Shown here: one piece after another, positions 1-11,830 of the stretch
How the letters are laid out: each line of letters opens with the position of its first letter
Position numbering within the stretch: the first letter of the stretch is position 1
Source: Alligator mississippiensis
Taxonomy: Eukaryota; Chordata; Crocodylia; Alligatoridae
Direction: 5' to 3'
DNA: 64,000 nucleotides
Assembly (NCBI RefSeq): GCF_030867095.1
Contig: NC_081830.1
Span: 37,820,781-37,884,780, forward strand
Notes under the pieces: generated by a model
The model's database searches: none
Told to the model about the DNA's origin: nothing
Seen by the model: the letters and a program-made list of their open reading frames with translations, nothing else
Position numbers and translations under genes: made by a program

Positions 1-1223
1 AGCCAAATAAAAGGCCCTTTTTCTTCTCTTCATTGTCCTCCAAGTTGGGCTACTTGAAGCATAGAAATCTGAGTCTGTCTTCGGGGGAGAGAAAATATGT
101 TGGACTAGTATTTGTCATGTCTGTGGTGTTCATATTCTCCTGGTCTTAATTAGATCATGAAAAGTTTCTGCACTAGTAAACATGCACCTCTGTGGGGGCA
201 TGGATTTATATGCGTAATGGTGGGGAGGCCTCCTTAAGAATCCAGAAGATATGTGACTAGCCAGATAAGTGTCTGTACTTGAACCAGCCTTGAGAGCATA
301 GCTTGACTTTGTCTTCAGCCTTCCTGGTACCCTGAAAAACTAGGGTCCCTTGGCCAGAGGCTCAGTGAAACAAGCTGGCAGGAGAAATTTGTAGGAGTCC
401 CTGGCAGAGAGGTGAGAGGGAGCAGTTGCTTTCTGTTTAGGATCTGCATCCTTGCATTTAAGTACTCCCAGTTGTGGCCTCACCAGTGCTGACCAGAGGA
501 GAATAATCACTTCCCTCAATTTGCTGGCAGCACTCCTACTAATGCACTCCAGTATGCTGTTGCTCTTTGCAACAAAGGCCCACTGTTGGCTAATATTCAG
601 CTTATTGTCCACTGGAAACCCTAGCTCCTCTTCTGCAGATTAGCAAAACTCTAACAGATTTTCATAGTCAATGATGTTAAGTGATAACAATTGTTAGAAA
701 TACACATTTTTATTTTGTGAAAGAGCCAGAAGCATGAAGGAGTAGGCTATGAGTAGACAGTGGAAGCATTGGGAAAGAAAAATAGAGTTTTTGTAAGCTT
801 TGTTCTCTTCTTCTGCAGAAAACCTTCCTACACCCTCCTGCAATAACTTAAATCCAGATTTGTTCCTGTTCCAAGGCAGACTCTTTAAATTAATTAAAGA
901 AAGGAAAAAAGAATCTGTTTCCATAAGCCAAAACTTTTTCCCTGCCTCCAACAAAATGTATCTCTGCAGTGCCCACTAGCACGTTGGGAGGTGCTGTCTT
1001 CTATGACCGTGTGTAATGCCTTATAAAAGGACAGAGGGCTGAGGAGGAACATGGGGGGGGGGAGGGGTCTATCCTTCTGCCTCAGTCTCCTTATCTATCC
1101 AGCAGTCTTTCTTGTGACAGAAGGGGGATAATGCGCAGCCTGGGCGTTCCGAGTGGTGTATTTGAGCACGGACCCTGAGCCTTGTCTCAATTGCCCTGGT
1201 CTGTGTGGCAGGAAGGATTTTCC
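1..1223. other. 3' flank of the RBR gene
   Basis: No coding exon is seen. The stretch lies downstream of the RBR stop codon. A minus-strand AATAAA (positions 711-716) about 510 bp past the stop is a plausible poly(A) signal for that gene. Positions about 330-650 hold a CR1-like fragment, listed separately. The rest is unremarkable AT-rich sequence with a short G-run near 1050. Confidence 0.5.
330..650 (-). repeat. CR1 LINE fragment
   Basis: Read on the minus strand, this segment encodes a degraded piece of the CR1 ORF2 C-terminal region, including the family hallmark SALVRPQL. The same block occurs in the better preserved CR1 copy at 28.4-28.5 kb. It is a 5'- and 3'-truncated old copy. Confidence 0.6.
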
Positions 1224-1679
1224 TTATTTCCGAGACCACACAGGGATTGTGGTTTGTCTTGGAGCCACTGGCTTAGTACAGTATAAAAAATAAGTGCCAT
1301 GTTTCTTGGCCTGGCATTCCTGTGCAGTTTCAAGGCAAGCAAAACAAAATTCAACGTGACACTGGGTGCACATGACATATTTGCATTTTTCCTTGTGCTC
1401 AATGAGGCGCCCACAGGTGGGGCAAGCACGAATGGAGGGACAGTCTCTTATTTCACTTCCTGGGAGAGGCTTCAGTTTGCAGTTTGCCAAGATGTCCAGA
1501 GACTGGTTCCTGCATCCGACATTGGCACACTTCACAGAGGAAGTTCCACTGCCTTTCCAGGGCTTCAGGCACTGCCAGCAGAATTCAAACTGCTCTCCCT
1601 TCAGCGACAGGCAGAGGATGCAGTGCACTCTGAGGTTTGTCAGATCCTTGCGTTCCACAAAGCTCTTGCATTTGGGACA
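1224..1679 (-). CDS. RBR E3 ligase, last exon (IBR, RING2, stop)
   Basis: This is the terminal coding exon of 152 codons, entered in phase 0 after a pyrimidine-rich acceptor. The IBR begins CPKC and continues with cysteine pairs including FCWQCLKPW. RING2 follows as CPTCGRLIEHKEKCKYVMC and then CTQCHVEFCFACL. Its spacing C-x2-C-x9-C-x4-C-x2-C-x4-C-x2-C fits the RBR RING2 consensus. The cysteine in KEKC corresponds to the thioester-forming catalytic residue, so transfer activity is predicted. The protein ends APRQTTIPVWSRK. The reading frame is intact, and a minus-strand AATAAA lies about 510 bp downstream. Confidence 0.9.
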   Translation of the reverse strand, partial: CPKCKSFVERKDLTNLRVHCILCLSLKGEQFEFCWQCLKPWKGSGTSSVKCANVGCRNQSLDILANCKLKPLPGSEIRDCPSIRACPTCGRLIEHKEKCKYVMCTQCHVEFCFACLETAQECQAKKHGTYFLYCTKPVAPRQTTIPVWSRK

Positions 1680-3107
1680 CTGGGAAAGAAACAGGGATTT
1701 CAGAGGTGAATCAGCATGCAATTTGGGTTGCCTTTATACCATAGAAAGAAACTCACAGGGACTGGTAGGTAACCTGCTTGTGTCTTTCAGATTCAACTCT
1801 GTATTCAGTTTCCTAAACTGGTGCCCCAGTGACTTAAGTATCTGGACGTTTCTGGAAAGCCCTTCCTCATAGCATCTGGTCTTCAGTCCAAGAAGTATAT
1901 TGGACTTCTACCAACTGTTAGTAGGCCATCATTTTCTTCAAGGACATCTGCATTCTTGCTTGTGGAAAGGCAGCAAGCAGTACTACCCAGGTGGAAAGCT
2001 GCCAAGGAGTTAAATATTAGATAATGCTGCTTTTGCTAACCTGGCATTGGAGGGAGGTGTGGCAGATACCATCTCTATCTCTCCCCAAACTCTGCTTTGT
2101 GACAATTTGGTTACCATGGTCACTGCAGAGGGTATGGGCTTCAGGTAACCCTGAGTTGTAACCTAATCTGGATACAGTCCTGAGGGGCAGAAACCTGCTT
2201 GCTCTGCCTTTGTGACTGGTATCACATACCTGGGTGAGGGGCTTAAGCTCCCTATTGTTCTAAGCCATGCCAACATAATTAGGAGCCGGCTAAAGACCCC
2301 ACCAGCCTACCTGACAACTAGTGATGAATTTCGGATTGGTTGGCTGGCAGCCAACAGTTGCTGGCCTTCATTGGAGCAGGTAAATGAAATCATAAGTTCT
2401 ATGCAAGTTAAGGACTGCCCAGGAGGAAGTGCAATAGCCATGATGAAAACTCAGAGAGAAGCTAGACCACCTGAAACTTGCTCTCCCTCTTGAAACTCAT
2501 GATCAATGAGCTGCCTGCCTCCAGAGGGAATCTCTACCTGTCTCTGGATGATACTAGTGAGTAAGCTACCTGAGATCTAATTAGATCTATAGCTTGCAGT
2601 AATTCAGATGTGTGATCAAAGGCTACCCAGGCACCCTGTTTGCTTTATGGGATTTCTCTGATACTGCTCTACCCTGTACCTTATTCCAAACCTACTCCTT
2701 GTAACCAAAAAAGTTCTCCTTTGTACCTAGTGTGGGAGACTTATTGGGAGAGGGTCTAGATTATGCCTTGGGGGTTCCCTTGATTCAGCTGACTAAGGGA
2801 GACCACTATTTGTGCTTCTGACCACAGGAAGCATCTCCAAGTTCTTGTAGTGAGTCAAGCACTCTCAAGGACTAGTAGGCCCCAGGGGGCACAGGTCCAG
2901 CATCAGTCCAGACCCTGGGTGGTGGTGGTTTTACCCCCAGGCTAGCGGGTGTGCTCCAGGAAGGGGGTCAGTGAGACATGAGGCGCTCCAGGGAAGCACT
3001 CGGAGCTTGGAAGGTGATCGGGCGCAGTGAGGTGGGTGGCTCGGTGCAGGAGCACCCCCCTACTGGCCTACCATAGGAAGTGTGAAGTCTAAGGAGTAGC
3101 CTTAGAC

Positions 3108-3315
3108 CAGTGGAGGCCAACACTTCTGGTAGGACTACCAAATTTGCCCTGAACCCTCCCCGAGTACCACTCTGATCACATTCTCCTGCCTGATCTGATT
3201 TCTGACCTATCTGCCACTGTGCTACTTGTCCCATCCCTGATTTTTTTTCTATGTGCAACACATGGAGGTTGCCCATGCCACTTGTGGGATATGTGCCACA
3301 AGCTGGCCACTCCTG
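3108..3315. mobile_element. possible small hAT-like MITE
   Basis: The ends are imperfect inverted repeats of each other: CAGTGGAGGCCAA at the left, and CAGGAGTGGCCAGC read inward from the right. The length of about 208 bp and the CAG-type termini suggest a non-autonomous hAT derivative. No clear target duplication was found, so the boundaries are tentative. Confidence 0.3.
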
Positions 3316-3828
3316 CCCTAAATGAAAGTGAATCAAATTTATCAATGCTGCTCCATATATTTCTGAGACAGGGATGTCTCAAAGGCCAAGGGAACAGTAA
3401 TAACCTCATTGAGTCCACAAGCAGCACATACTAATCATTCTTCCATGCGTAGAGACTAACATTTTTGTTCTGGAGCAGGAGTGAGGCCTTTTAAGAACAC
3501 ACAAGGAGAAGAAAGTAGCTATCTTTCAATGTCAGCATTTGCAGGTATACTCATTACAGTCACTAGTATGGTCCTCACAAATGATAGGGTAGACGGTGCT
3601 GGTAGGTTCCAGTTTCTCAGAGGACTAGGTGATTTGGAAAAGATATGAACCTATAGAAGAGCTCCAGAGCTGATGTCAAAGCAGGAGGTTGGCTATGGCT
3701 GCTGTTGGAATAGGAGGTTTAAGAAGATTTAAGAAACCAAAACCCTTTTATACCAAGTCTGGTCAAAGAGGGCTTTCCAGGGACCATGTGGGACACAAGT
3801 CCATCATGACATCATAGTTGCACCATAG

Positions 3829-3930
3829 CCAGCCAAAGCTGGACTATGCCTGCTGGGATCCTTGTCACTTCAGTCTGCAGTGACAAGGATCCTGAGGCAA
3901 CACGGATCCCAGCAGGCATAGTTCAACTTT
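3829..3930. repeat. nested inverted repeat (hairpin)
   Basis: The outer arms ACTATGCCTGCTGGGATCC and GGATCCCAGCAGGCATAGT are near-perfect reverse complements. Between them, GGATCCTTGTCAC pairs with GTGACAAGGATCC, giving alternative stem-loops. It is probably a palindromic MITE core within the intron. Confidence 0.6.
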
Positions 3931-4013
3931 GCCATTGTCTACTACACACCAAAATGAGTGATTTGAGAGGCAGAGACATAAAGGGAAGAGGAGACATAGG
4001 GCTGACTACTCAC

Positions 4014-4181
4014 CTCTTTTAAATCGCTGTAGTATTTAGCTGCAAATGCTACCAGCTTTTTTTCAAATTCCTCTTGCTCTTCTTCAGTTAGCAAGGCATT
4101 CTGCCGGACTTCCTGGTAGGACCACTCTTCCCCACACTTTTGCCCGTTAACATCAGCAGGACAATGAAAATTGAAGTAACC
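4014..4181 (-). CDS. RBR E3 ligase exon D (RING1 to IBR)
   Basis: This exon has exactly 56 codons, phase 0 at both ends, with a good acceptor and GTGAGT donor. It starts GYFNFHCPADVNGQKCGEEW, supplying the later RING1 zinc ligands (HCP and KC). It continues WSYQEVRQNALLTEEEQ and an acidic/basic helix KKLVAFAAKYYSDLKE, typical of the segment between RING1 and IBR in RBR proteins. Confidence 0.9.
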
Positions 4182-4839
4182 CTTCAGGGGAGATCAGAAG
4201 ACAGAGCATGAAGCACAAATGAGGGTGTCCTTCCCTTAAAAAAAAAAAATGTAAATCTAGCAGCCTTTGAAAGCAGCAAGGGCAGAACGTTCTCAGTAAG
4301 GACTCTGACATGCTCAGTTAACCTTCTGTTAGCATTCTCTGAAAAAGTTTATTGTAGAGCAGGGATGTTCAGTTCCAATTAGCAGGTGGGTCATATTGCC
4401 TGCCAGCAGTCATGGGGTGGGTCACAGCTAGGGGCTAAGCCATAGCCAGGTTGTTCACCTGATGGGGTTTCTTGCAGGCCAGGTGATCCACTTCTGCCTG
4501 GGCCACAGGGATTCTTGCCTCAGCTGCTAGAGCTGCTGTATTAGTGCAGCTATCCCTATATGTTAACTATGATGCTAGTTTCTGCCTTTTCCTATTGCTG
4601 GCTTCTGATTTTAGTCACCAGTGGTGACAAAAAAACAAAAATTTAGTGGTGAACAAGGTTGAGGGTGAGCAGTAGCAGTGTTAACGCCCTGTGAGCTGGC
4701 CCACCCTTACACAGCAGCTCTAGTAGGGCCATCACATCATCATTACCTGCACACATCACCCAAATGACAGTGAAGCCCTCGCACCCTCCATACAAGTGTG
4801 GAATCAGAAAAAATAAATGCCTTAAACTTTGATCATATG

Positions 4840-5330
4840 AGTTATAAGATGACATAACCGCTTTGTGGGGAATTGCTGGCTCTGTATAGTAGAACAGATA
4901 AGGGAAAGTGTTTGTTCTTTGTAACTCCTCTGCAACTGCTTTGCTCACCGCGGCCTTGAAGATAGCAAAAATGTGTGCAACTCTGATTTCCAGGTGCAAG
5001 AAGGGAGTGTTATTTCTCCCTTTGTCTCCCCCCCCCTCCCCCCCGTAAGTTCCCATCCTGATAACAGCAAAGCAGTATGAGCTAATGTTTGTTTGTAGCT
5101 GCTTTCCTAGCTAATTCCACTATATGATCACATGAGTTGTGACTGTTAAAAAGTATATAAGCCTCCTGATTTTGCTTTTGGGGAGGAACCCCTTCCAAGT
5201 GCTTGGGAAATCCATGTCACTTTGGAGTCCCCCTTACAGCTGTAGTTTCTTTTGAATAAAAGCTTCTGCTGACCTAACCCAAAAGTATGCTGCGTGTGTT
5301 TCCACGACATAAGCATTTGGTGAAGAGTGG
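4840..5330 (+). mobile_element. LTR fossil of an endogenous retrovirus-like element
   Basis: LTR-type promoter and polyadenylation signals occur in order: TATA box GTATATAAGCC near 5154, then AATAAA near 5255, then a short GT-rich stretch. After this comes TTTGGTGAAGAGTGGGGACC, which resembles leader sequence just inside a proviral LTR. The 5' limit is not defined. It is an old, incomplete remnant with no coding region recognised. Confidence 0.45.
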
Positions 5331-6843
5331 GGACCCCTGGGACAACAGGCTACCACCCATGGACTAGAGTAAGGGAGAAACAAACTCTGACTGTGCTGCT
5401 TATGCTCACACAGAAAGGCCTAGTGTGATGCCTGTTTAGCTCCATTACCAGGCAGTGAAAGTGCCAGGGAGCTAGAGAGGCACCTCATAGATGCTGAGGG
5501 GTGCGCAGCTGGCTGAGTGGGCTGTGAGGGATGGGATGGGTACAACATGTCAGGAGTGGAGGGAACAGAGGGTGCAAACAGGACTCACCTCTGTACTGCC
5601 TTAACAATTTTTATGGTGGCACAAAGAGAAAATAAACAGAAGTCCATGCCCTTTGTTGCGTCACAAATGCCCCAAATGGTGGCCATAATATAGGTGATAA
5701 CACTAACAGTACAATGTAATCACACAGACTGAGTTGGCTCCATGTAACCACTATTTATTAATGTGGCACAAATGGGCAAGGCCAAGGTCCATATCTATAC
5801 TGATATGCTGATTTGGTTTCCACTGGCCTCTAAGATATAGGAATGAGTAAGCACTACTAACTTACAGATGTTCAGGGTCCTGCCTGCACTGGACCTCCCA
5901 GGAAAGCAGGGGGGCTGCAGCTCTTGAACCACCCCTCTTCCCAGTCCTGCCCCCTCCAGCTCCAGAGCTGTCAGCAGGGGAAGGAAGGGGAAGAAGCAGC
6001 CAGCACAGAGCTGCCTTCTGCTTTTGAATAGCCAGAGCTGAGGGGCTGGGCATGGTGGAACAGAGCATCCCCACCTTGAGGCCTGCAAACTCCTAAAAGG
6101 GATACCCAACCTATTCTTGAAAAATGCACTGGGGTACACTCAAGGAACACTCCTCATTCCCTTGCCATTTCCTGTTGCGCCATCTCTTGGCTGGGGCTAG
6201 AGCTATTCTCAAAATGATATGAAGAACTTCAGCCTTGTGGTTGCTGTATCCCAGGAGGCAGAGATGTAGAGGAGTCAGTCAGTCAGTGCTGCATAGGAAA
6301 TGAGTAGCAGGCTGAGCTCTATTGGGGGAAAGGAGAGGGGCAGGCAGCACTATTCTCACTAGTGGGGGCAGGGGACAAAAGAGCACAGCAGTCCACCATC
6401 CATAGCCATAAGCCTAGGAAGAGGGATCGGGGAGCCTGCTGTAGCTGCTCTCCACCAGGGATGTTGGGGGAGGGAGCTGGGAAGAACCCCAGGAGTAGTA
6501 GATGTGAGACTGCGGCACAGGAATGGGGTCACGAGAGGCCAGGGAGGAAAAACCCTGATGTGAGAGGGTTGGGTGCATAATTAGCTATGGGTGAGCAAGT
6601 TAATTAAGGAACATAAATTAAGAAGACCTTCAAGGAAAATCTGGATGCTGTCCCCAAATGCAGCAGCGAGACCTATTGCAGCAGAGGGGTAGAATTGCCT
6701 CAGTAAAAGGGCTTGGAGCAGTCTCTAACTTCTTGGCTTGCCCCAAAGCTGCCGCTAGGGGAAATGCTGATCATCACGTGTACAGAGGATATAATGGGTC
6801 AGCTCAAATCAGATAGGCCAAAAAAATGTAATATGGTTTTATA

Positions 6844-7480
6844 GGCTAGGGACAGACTTTACGCACAAACCAGTTTAAGTGATCAGAAACTGGTTTAAAC
6901 CTGTAACAGAACAGATGTCAGTGCACATAAACCAGTTTCAAAATGGCTGAAACCAGTTTGAGAGAAACCTGGTTGCATGTAATATCAGCCTTAACCAATT
7001 TGGCTCAAACCGGTGGTTTATGCAATGTCTGTCCCAGACCCCTTGCTGGTTTAGGTTAAACCAGAGACCCCCAGCATCCCGGCATGCTCTCTGGCCTGGA
7101 CTCTCTGCTCCAGCCCAGCCAGGCTGGCCCCTCCCTTCTGCTCCCAGCCAGAGCAGGGACAAGCAGGGGCACCATGGCCCCTGAGGCAGAGGGGCAGGGA
7201 GGAGAGTTAGTCTCCCCTCTACCCCCACTGGCAGCTGGGTCTGCCTACCAGACCCCACTCTGGGTTCCTGCCAGTGGGACAGAGAGGGGGGAATTAAATC
7301 CATCTCTGGCCAGTTCAACCCGGACTGGCCATGCCCCCCAGCATAGCTTCCCTGCCTGCATTGCCTCTGTTCAGAGAGAAAGTTTGTCCTGTTACAAACC
7401 AGTTCAGCCTAGGCAGGTTAGACTAACCTGTAAGGTTGAATCAATTCAGGCTCTGGCTTTTTGAATGTCTGTCCCTAGCC
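6844..7480. mobile_element. DNA transposon with GGCTAGGGACAGAC inverted ends, copy 1
   Basis: The termini are perfect inverted repeats (GGCTAGGGACAGAC and GTCTGTCCCTAGCC). The subterminal parts are rich in AAACCAGTTT-type motifs in both orientations, and the centre is GC-rich. A second, inverted copy ends at 51756. Flanks share only ATA, so the superfamily is not settled. It is non-autonomous. Confidence 0.7.
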
Positions 7481-8058
7481 ATAAAGAGGTCTGTCCCTAG
7501 CCACATCCCTGAGGTGTGGGATGCTGCAGGGGGTCAAATCATGAATTTTGAACATTGGGACTTGGCAGAAATGTGCTCCCTGCCCCTCCCTCTTCTCTGT
7601 CTCTGTCTCCCTGTCAGCAAGCAGCAACTGCCTTTTCCTCTTTCTTCAAGCAGCTGCAGGGGAACTCCTGGACAGCTTTGTGACTGGCTATGGGGAAGGA
7701 TAATCTTTCAGCCCAAGCAGTCAGGAGAAGTGTCTCTGTTGGATGTGGGAAGCTTTTGCATTAGAAATGCATACACACTATTGGAAAAGAAAATCTGAAG
7801 CAATATTTTGCACACCATTCTGTTATGATGTATATGTGCATGGTCTTTTCCGTGCATCTGACATGTCTTTTTACCTGGTTAAGTTAATGGAAGAGAGAGT
7901 TAAAGATGTTGATAAAGGGGTGTTCAAAATGGGTGCAAAATGTGAAGTTGCCGGTTGCCACATTTAAGGAAGTCTGCCATCCTTATGTTAAGATTTCCAG
8001 CTGCACTAAAGTTCATTAGGGTTTGGGTAACCCTAATATAATAATATGATGACACCCA

Positions 8059-8414
8059 TGAACGCCACATTCCCCCAGAGCCTGGGAGGGCATGGTGAGC
8101 TCCCGCAGGTGGTGGAGGCGCTGCCGATGGCGGAAGCGTGGCAGTGGCAAGTGGGGAGCTCCCGCGAACGGCCTCGGCGCTGTTGCAGGGGGGGCGGCAA
8201 GCGCTGACTGGTGGTTGGTGACCACCCGCAGATGCCGCCAGCAGTGTCGGCAGCACACTACGGCAATCGCGGACTGCCGGCAGATGCTGCCGTCAGTGGG
8301 GTGGGCAGGGAAGGATGGCAAGCGGTGACCGCCCACAGGTGCTGCTAGTAGTATTGGTGGTGCCTTTTTGCAGAGGGTGCATGTGCACCTGTGTGCACCC
8401 CCTACACGTTGCCA
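8059..8414 (-). mobile_element. GC-rich interspersed repeat, family B, copy 1
   Basis: This GC-rich element of about 355 bp is flanked by a perfect 13-bp direct repeat, ATGATGACACCCA (8046-8058 and 8415-8427). Internally it has repeated CCGCAG/GCTGCCG-type motifs. Its right end, reading CACCCCCTACACGTTGCC, matches in reverse complement the left end of the copy at 52227. Confidence 0.65.
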
Positions 8415-8855
8415 ATGATGACACCCAAAAGTTCCAACACAATGTGTAAGAGGGCTTCCATACAGCTTTTCTGGCCCTCCCCAGATAAGGAATTACTAAG
8501 GCTTGGGTAATACAGAAGTTTGCAGTGTCAGAAGGTTTAGAGACTTTACAAGCTTTGAAAAAGGTGTCAGCACTTTGGAGTTTTACCTGCAGTGGAGCTC
8601 TTCAATCTGGGGGTTTTCATTGCTGGAAAGAGCAGACTGGAAGGAATACAGGGTGTAATGTCTCTGCATCAGGACTGGATGGTTGTTTCTTATGAGGGAA
8701 ATGGCACTAAAATGGTCCCTGAGTGCCCTACATTACGTGTATGTGAGATGGAGCAACTGAAGATAGCTTTACCACTTGACAGAACACTTCAGTGAGTTTG
8801 GTCTGGAAAAAAATGTGTGTGGCAGGGTTTTTGTAACTCCTCCCGCATCTCTTAC

Positions 8856-8950
8856 CTGGTCTAACAGACTTCGGCACCAAGCTGCTAAGGACTGAGGCTC
8901 TGTAGCGTGTCCACAAGACAGTTCCACTCTCATGATATCCTCATCATCCC
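8856..8950 (-). CDS. RBR E3 ligase exon C (RING1 core)
   Basis: This exon is entered in phase 1 and left in phase 0. It encodes GDDEDIMRVELSCGHATEPQ and then SLAAWCRSLLDQ. The SCGHA...WC pattern is the middle of a RING1. No C-x2-C pair precedes it here or in exon B, so RING1 has fewer zinc ligands than a standard RBR. I recall the same for the fish family, so this is probably a lineage feature, not damage. Splice sites are CTCATCAG acceptor and CAG/GTAAGA donor. Confidence 0.85.
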
Positions 8951-10365
8951 CTGATGAGCAAAGAAACACCAGCTGACTTCAGATAAAAAACCCTGACACA
9001 GTTGACGGTATTTGTCAAGTCTTTTCCTGGTCCACGGAGATTTCCCTCCCCAACCTGTGAAGCAGCTAGTAGAGACTGAGGAACATCCAAAATCTAGGAT
9101 GAGTAAGGGATATTTTCAAAAACATTTGAGAGGTTTAGGAGCACAAGTTGCATTTGACTCCCCTCCCCACCCCCATGGGAATTATGGGGTTTGTACACGT
9201 AAATCCTTGAGCTGCTTCTGAAGAGTTGGCATTATCTATGTGTACATCTCTTCATGCTGCTTTCTCATTTGGGTTTGGGCTATCCTCCTTTTCCCACATT
9301 AGGGAAAGGGATTTTCTGTATCCTCTTTGCGCTGCTCTGCTCTCTGCTATTCAACAGATGTGAAATCCTTCATTGAAGGTTTTTGGAAGACATTTCCATG
9401 CAAAATCCCTCTTTGAAGTTCTGTTTAAGGCAGCGAGGAGAGCAGTGCATTGGTTTCTACCATTTACTGTTTAGGCTAAAATTTCACAGAGTTGGCCTCA
9501 ATTAAAAGGTGACTTATTCTGGAGAAAACAAGCAAAATCTTGCTCCTCATTTTCCTCTTCCCTTGCCCACATTTCTCCCTCTGAAAAACAAAGCAAACAA
9601 AATGTCTATTCTACCCATGTGGCTATATAGCAGTGTTGGTCAGTAAGTGTAAAATTGGGAAGTTTTCAAGCACAGTGGCTTTTTTGGTAACATGTATAAG
9701 CGTCTTGTTTAGAATCAAGCCCTGTGACTGTGCTAAAAACATGGCAATTTTTTCATTATTAAACAGACCCTGTTATTAGAGTAACAAGGATTTTTTTTTT
9801 TAATTTTCCTGATCTCTATGTTGTCATACTTGCTCAATTTACAGTTGGATATATCAATTTTCAGACCTTGTTTCAGTTTAGGATGCAATCTGCTCAAGGT
9901 TTAATAAACTGTTGTAGGGGACTGCAGTTACAAAATGCCCCACGCACCCTCCAGGGGTGAGACTGCCTGCATAGCCATAAATGGACCATACCCTCTCTGC
10001 GGCTAATGCCACTTTTCTCTCCCAAAGAAGCTGGTGAAGTTCCCCCTGCATGCTGCTTGCACACAACAGCTTGTTCTCAGAGCCAGCACTATGAACTAGA
10101 AACTTCAAGGAGCATATTCCCCGATTAGCACGTCAGACTACAGCTGTTTACAAAATTATTTGTTTCTGCTTTGCTTTCCCTGAATAACTCTCACATCTAG
10201 TTACATGAATTCCAGCTGCATGTCAGATTGGCGACCTGGTGCCCTGCCCCATGGCTCTCCTCATGTCATTTTTTTTTCACCAAAGAGGAAGCAGCAAAGC
10301 TAATTCACTAGATCAATGACCAAAAAGCAGTATACAGCGCAGAGGAAAATGCTACCTAGGTTTAC
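8951..10365 (-). other. intron between RBR exons B and C
   Basis: I see nothing recognisable here beyond an AT-rich run near 9790. No transposon termini were identified. Confidence 0.5.
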
Positions 10366-10555
10366 CTGTGATATCATCCTTTCTCCGAACAAATTTAAGT
10401 TGGGGCTCTTCAGCTTTTGAAGGCACAGGTGAGAAGGAAGACATGAGATTAGCAGGTACAGGTACAGGTTCAGGGGAGGAAGCTGGCCTGTGGTCAAGTG
10501 GAGGTTCAGGTGAGGAGGTAGAAGACCCCATCAGGGTGGAGAGTATTTGTCTATC
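10366..10555 (-). CDS. RBR E3 ligase exon B (Ser/Pro-rich linker)
   Basis: The 63-codon exon begins in phase 0 after TTTTGCAG and ends in phase 1 at ACAG/GTAAAC. It encodes a cysteine-free linker rich in Ser, Pro and Glu (for example SSPEPPLDHRPASSPEPVPV) and ends with the basic stretch KFVRRKDDIT. It joins exon C in frame. No domain is recognised; it is probably a disordered spacer between the UBL and RING1. Confidence 0.75.
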
Positions 10556-11165
10556 CTGCAAAACGGTGCCGTCAACTCTAAAGAAACCTCAGGACAGCTG
10601 CTACGGAGATTATACAGACCAGTGCTTTCATTTTCCATTCTCTGACTCCTCCCTGCTTTGCTTCATCTAGTTCAGCTCAGCCTGCAGCTTTCTACATGTG
10701 TGCTACCTGCTGTGGGAGGGGAGAGAGGGGACCTGATCTTAGTTTAATTTTCATGAGTCCCAAAGCTTTTGTCCAGAAATGGCTGGGGTGCAGGACACTT
10801 GAGCAGAGGCACGTGGTTCTTGGATGATTCAAACGGATTTGGACCTGGTCTGGCTAATTTGACCTGGGACAAGAACACATTTCCTTAAAAACAAACATAA
10901 AGTAACAACACTCTACAGGGCAATGCTTTTGCTCTGGAGATTAAGTGAAAAGCTGATTTCAAAAGATTCAAATGTTTCAGAGATGCAGCTGAATCAAAAG
11001 CAGTGTTCTCTGTGTAAATGTAAAGATTTTTTTCCCTTGCCAACTGAGAGAATTGAATTAACAAGAATAGTACCATATTTAACATAATGTTTAAAAGGGG
11101 TGCCAAAGGCCATTGTGTTTGTTGAGGGCCTTTGTGTGTTGAAGGAGTAATGTTAGATAAATGTG

Positions 11166-11390
11166 GGTGCATCTACACGTTGCCCGATGGCGTCATTGTT
11201 ACTGTACCATGCACTACGATGTGCATGCTGCACCCTGTTTTTGCTGCTAATTCGCCATGACAGTGGGCTAAAATGGGGGAGTGCGCCACTACAGTGAAGT
11301 AGCTGCTGATCACATGTAGACCCACTCTACATTGCCGTAGCGCGTCACAATGGCAATGTAGGCTGACATGTAGATGAGCTCTGTGTGACT
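11166..11390. mobile_element. short palindromic MITE
   Basis: The ends GCATCTACACGTTGCC and GACATGTAGATGAGC are inverted relatives. Internal GCACTACGATGTGCATGC and CATTGCCGTAGCGCG blocks are also partly self-complementary. A related CATCTACGTG/CATGTAGATG pair flanks 45188-45330, so this is a dispersed family. Confidence 0.5.
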
Positions 11391-11404
11391 AAAACTCAAC
11401 GTTG

Positions 11405-11830
11405 CTGATCTGTCTTTTTCTGTGACCGGGCAATAGTAAGACCTCACCTGGAATGCAGTGCGTGATCTTGGCCACCCACAATCGAAAAGACGAAGTGAAA
11501 CTGGAATAGGTTCAGAGGGGGCTGCTAGAAGGCTCCTGGAATAATCAGGGGTGTAGATAGCAGATCATTTGAGAAGATACTAGAAGGCCTTGACTTAGCC
11601 AAACAAATGGTGAGCAAAAGGGGATATGACTGGTCTCTGTACATGTATTGGATGGGAAACAGGGTGGGGAAAGAACTATTTAAACTAAAAAACAATATTG
11701 GTGCAAGAAGAAATGGTTCTAAGATGCTCAGGAATAACTTTTGCTTGGGAATTGGTAAAAGGATTTGAATCATCAGAGCCACGAGGTTCTGGGACAGCCT
11801 CCCTGCAGGGGCAGTGAGGACCAAAAAAAC
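11405..11830 (+). repeat. degraded CR1 LINE 3' fragment
   Basis: The plus strand shows the CR1 block around 'gtaagacctcacctggaatg' followed by 'ggttcagagggggctgctag', equivalent to the terminal ORF2 region of CR1. No intact frame remains. Confidence 0.5.

Larger units (their letters stand above)
1680..4013 (-). other. intron between RBR exons D and E
   Basis: No exon is recognised. It contains a small inverted-repeat element (3108-3315) and a nested hairpin (about 3829-3930). The remainder is unassigned single-copy-like sequence. Confidence 0.6.
4182..8855 (-). other. intron between RBR exons C and D
   Basis: No exon is recognised. It holds an LTR-like fossil (about 4840-5320), a GC-rich inverted-repeat element (6844-7480) and a second GC-rich repeat with 13-bp flanking duplications (8059-8414). 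I see nothing assignable in 5330-6840 or 8430-8855. Confidence 0.55.

Noticed and set aside
1299-1709. Plus-strand frames opposite the last RBR exon
   Set aside because: They are shadows of the real minus-strand exon, which has a complete RING2.
6938-7318. 126-codon frame
   Set aside because: It is part of an inverted-repeat transposon, with a matching frame on the other strand.
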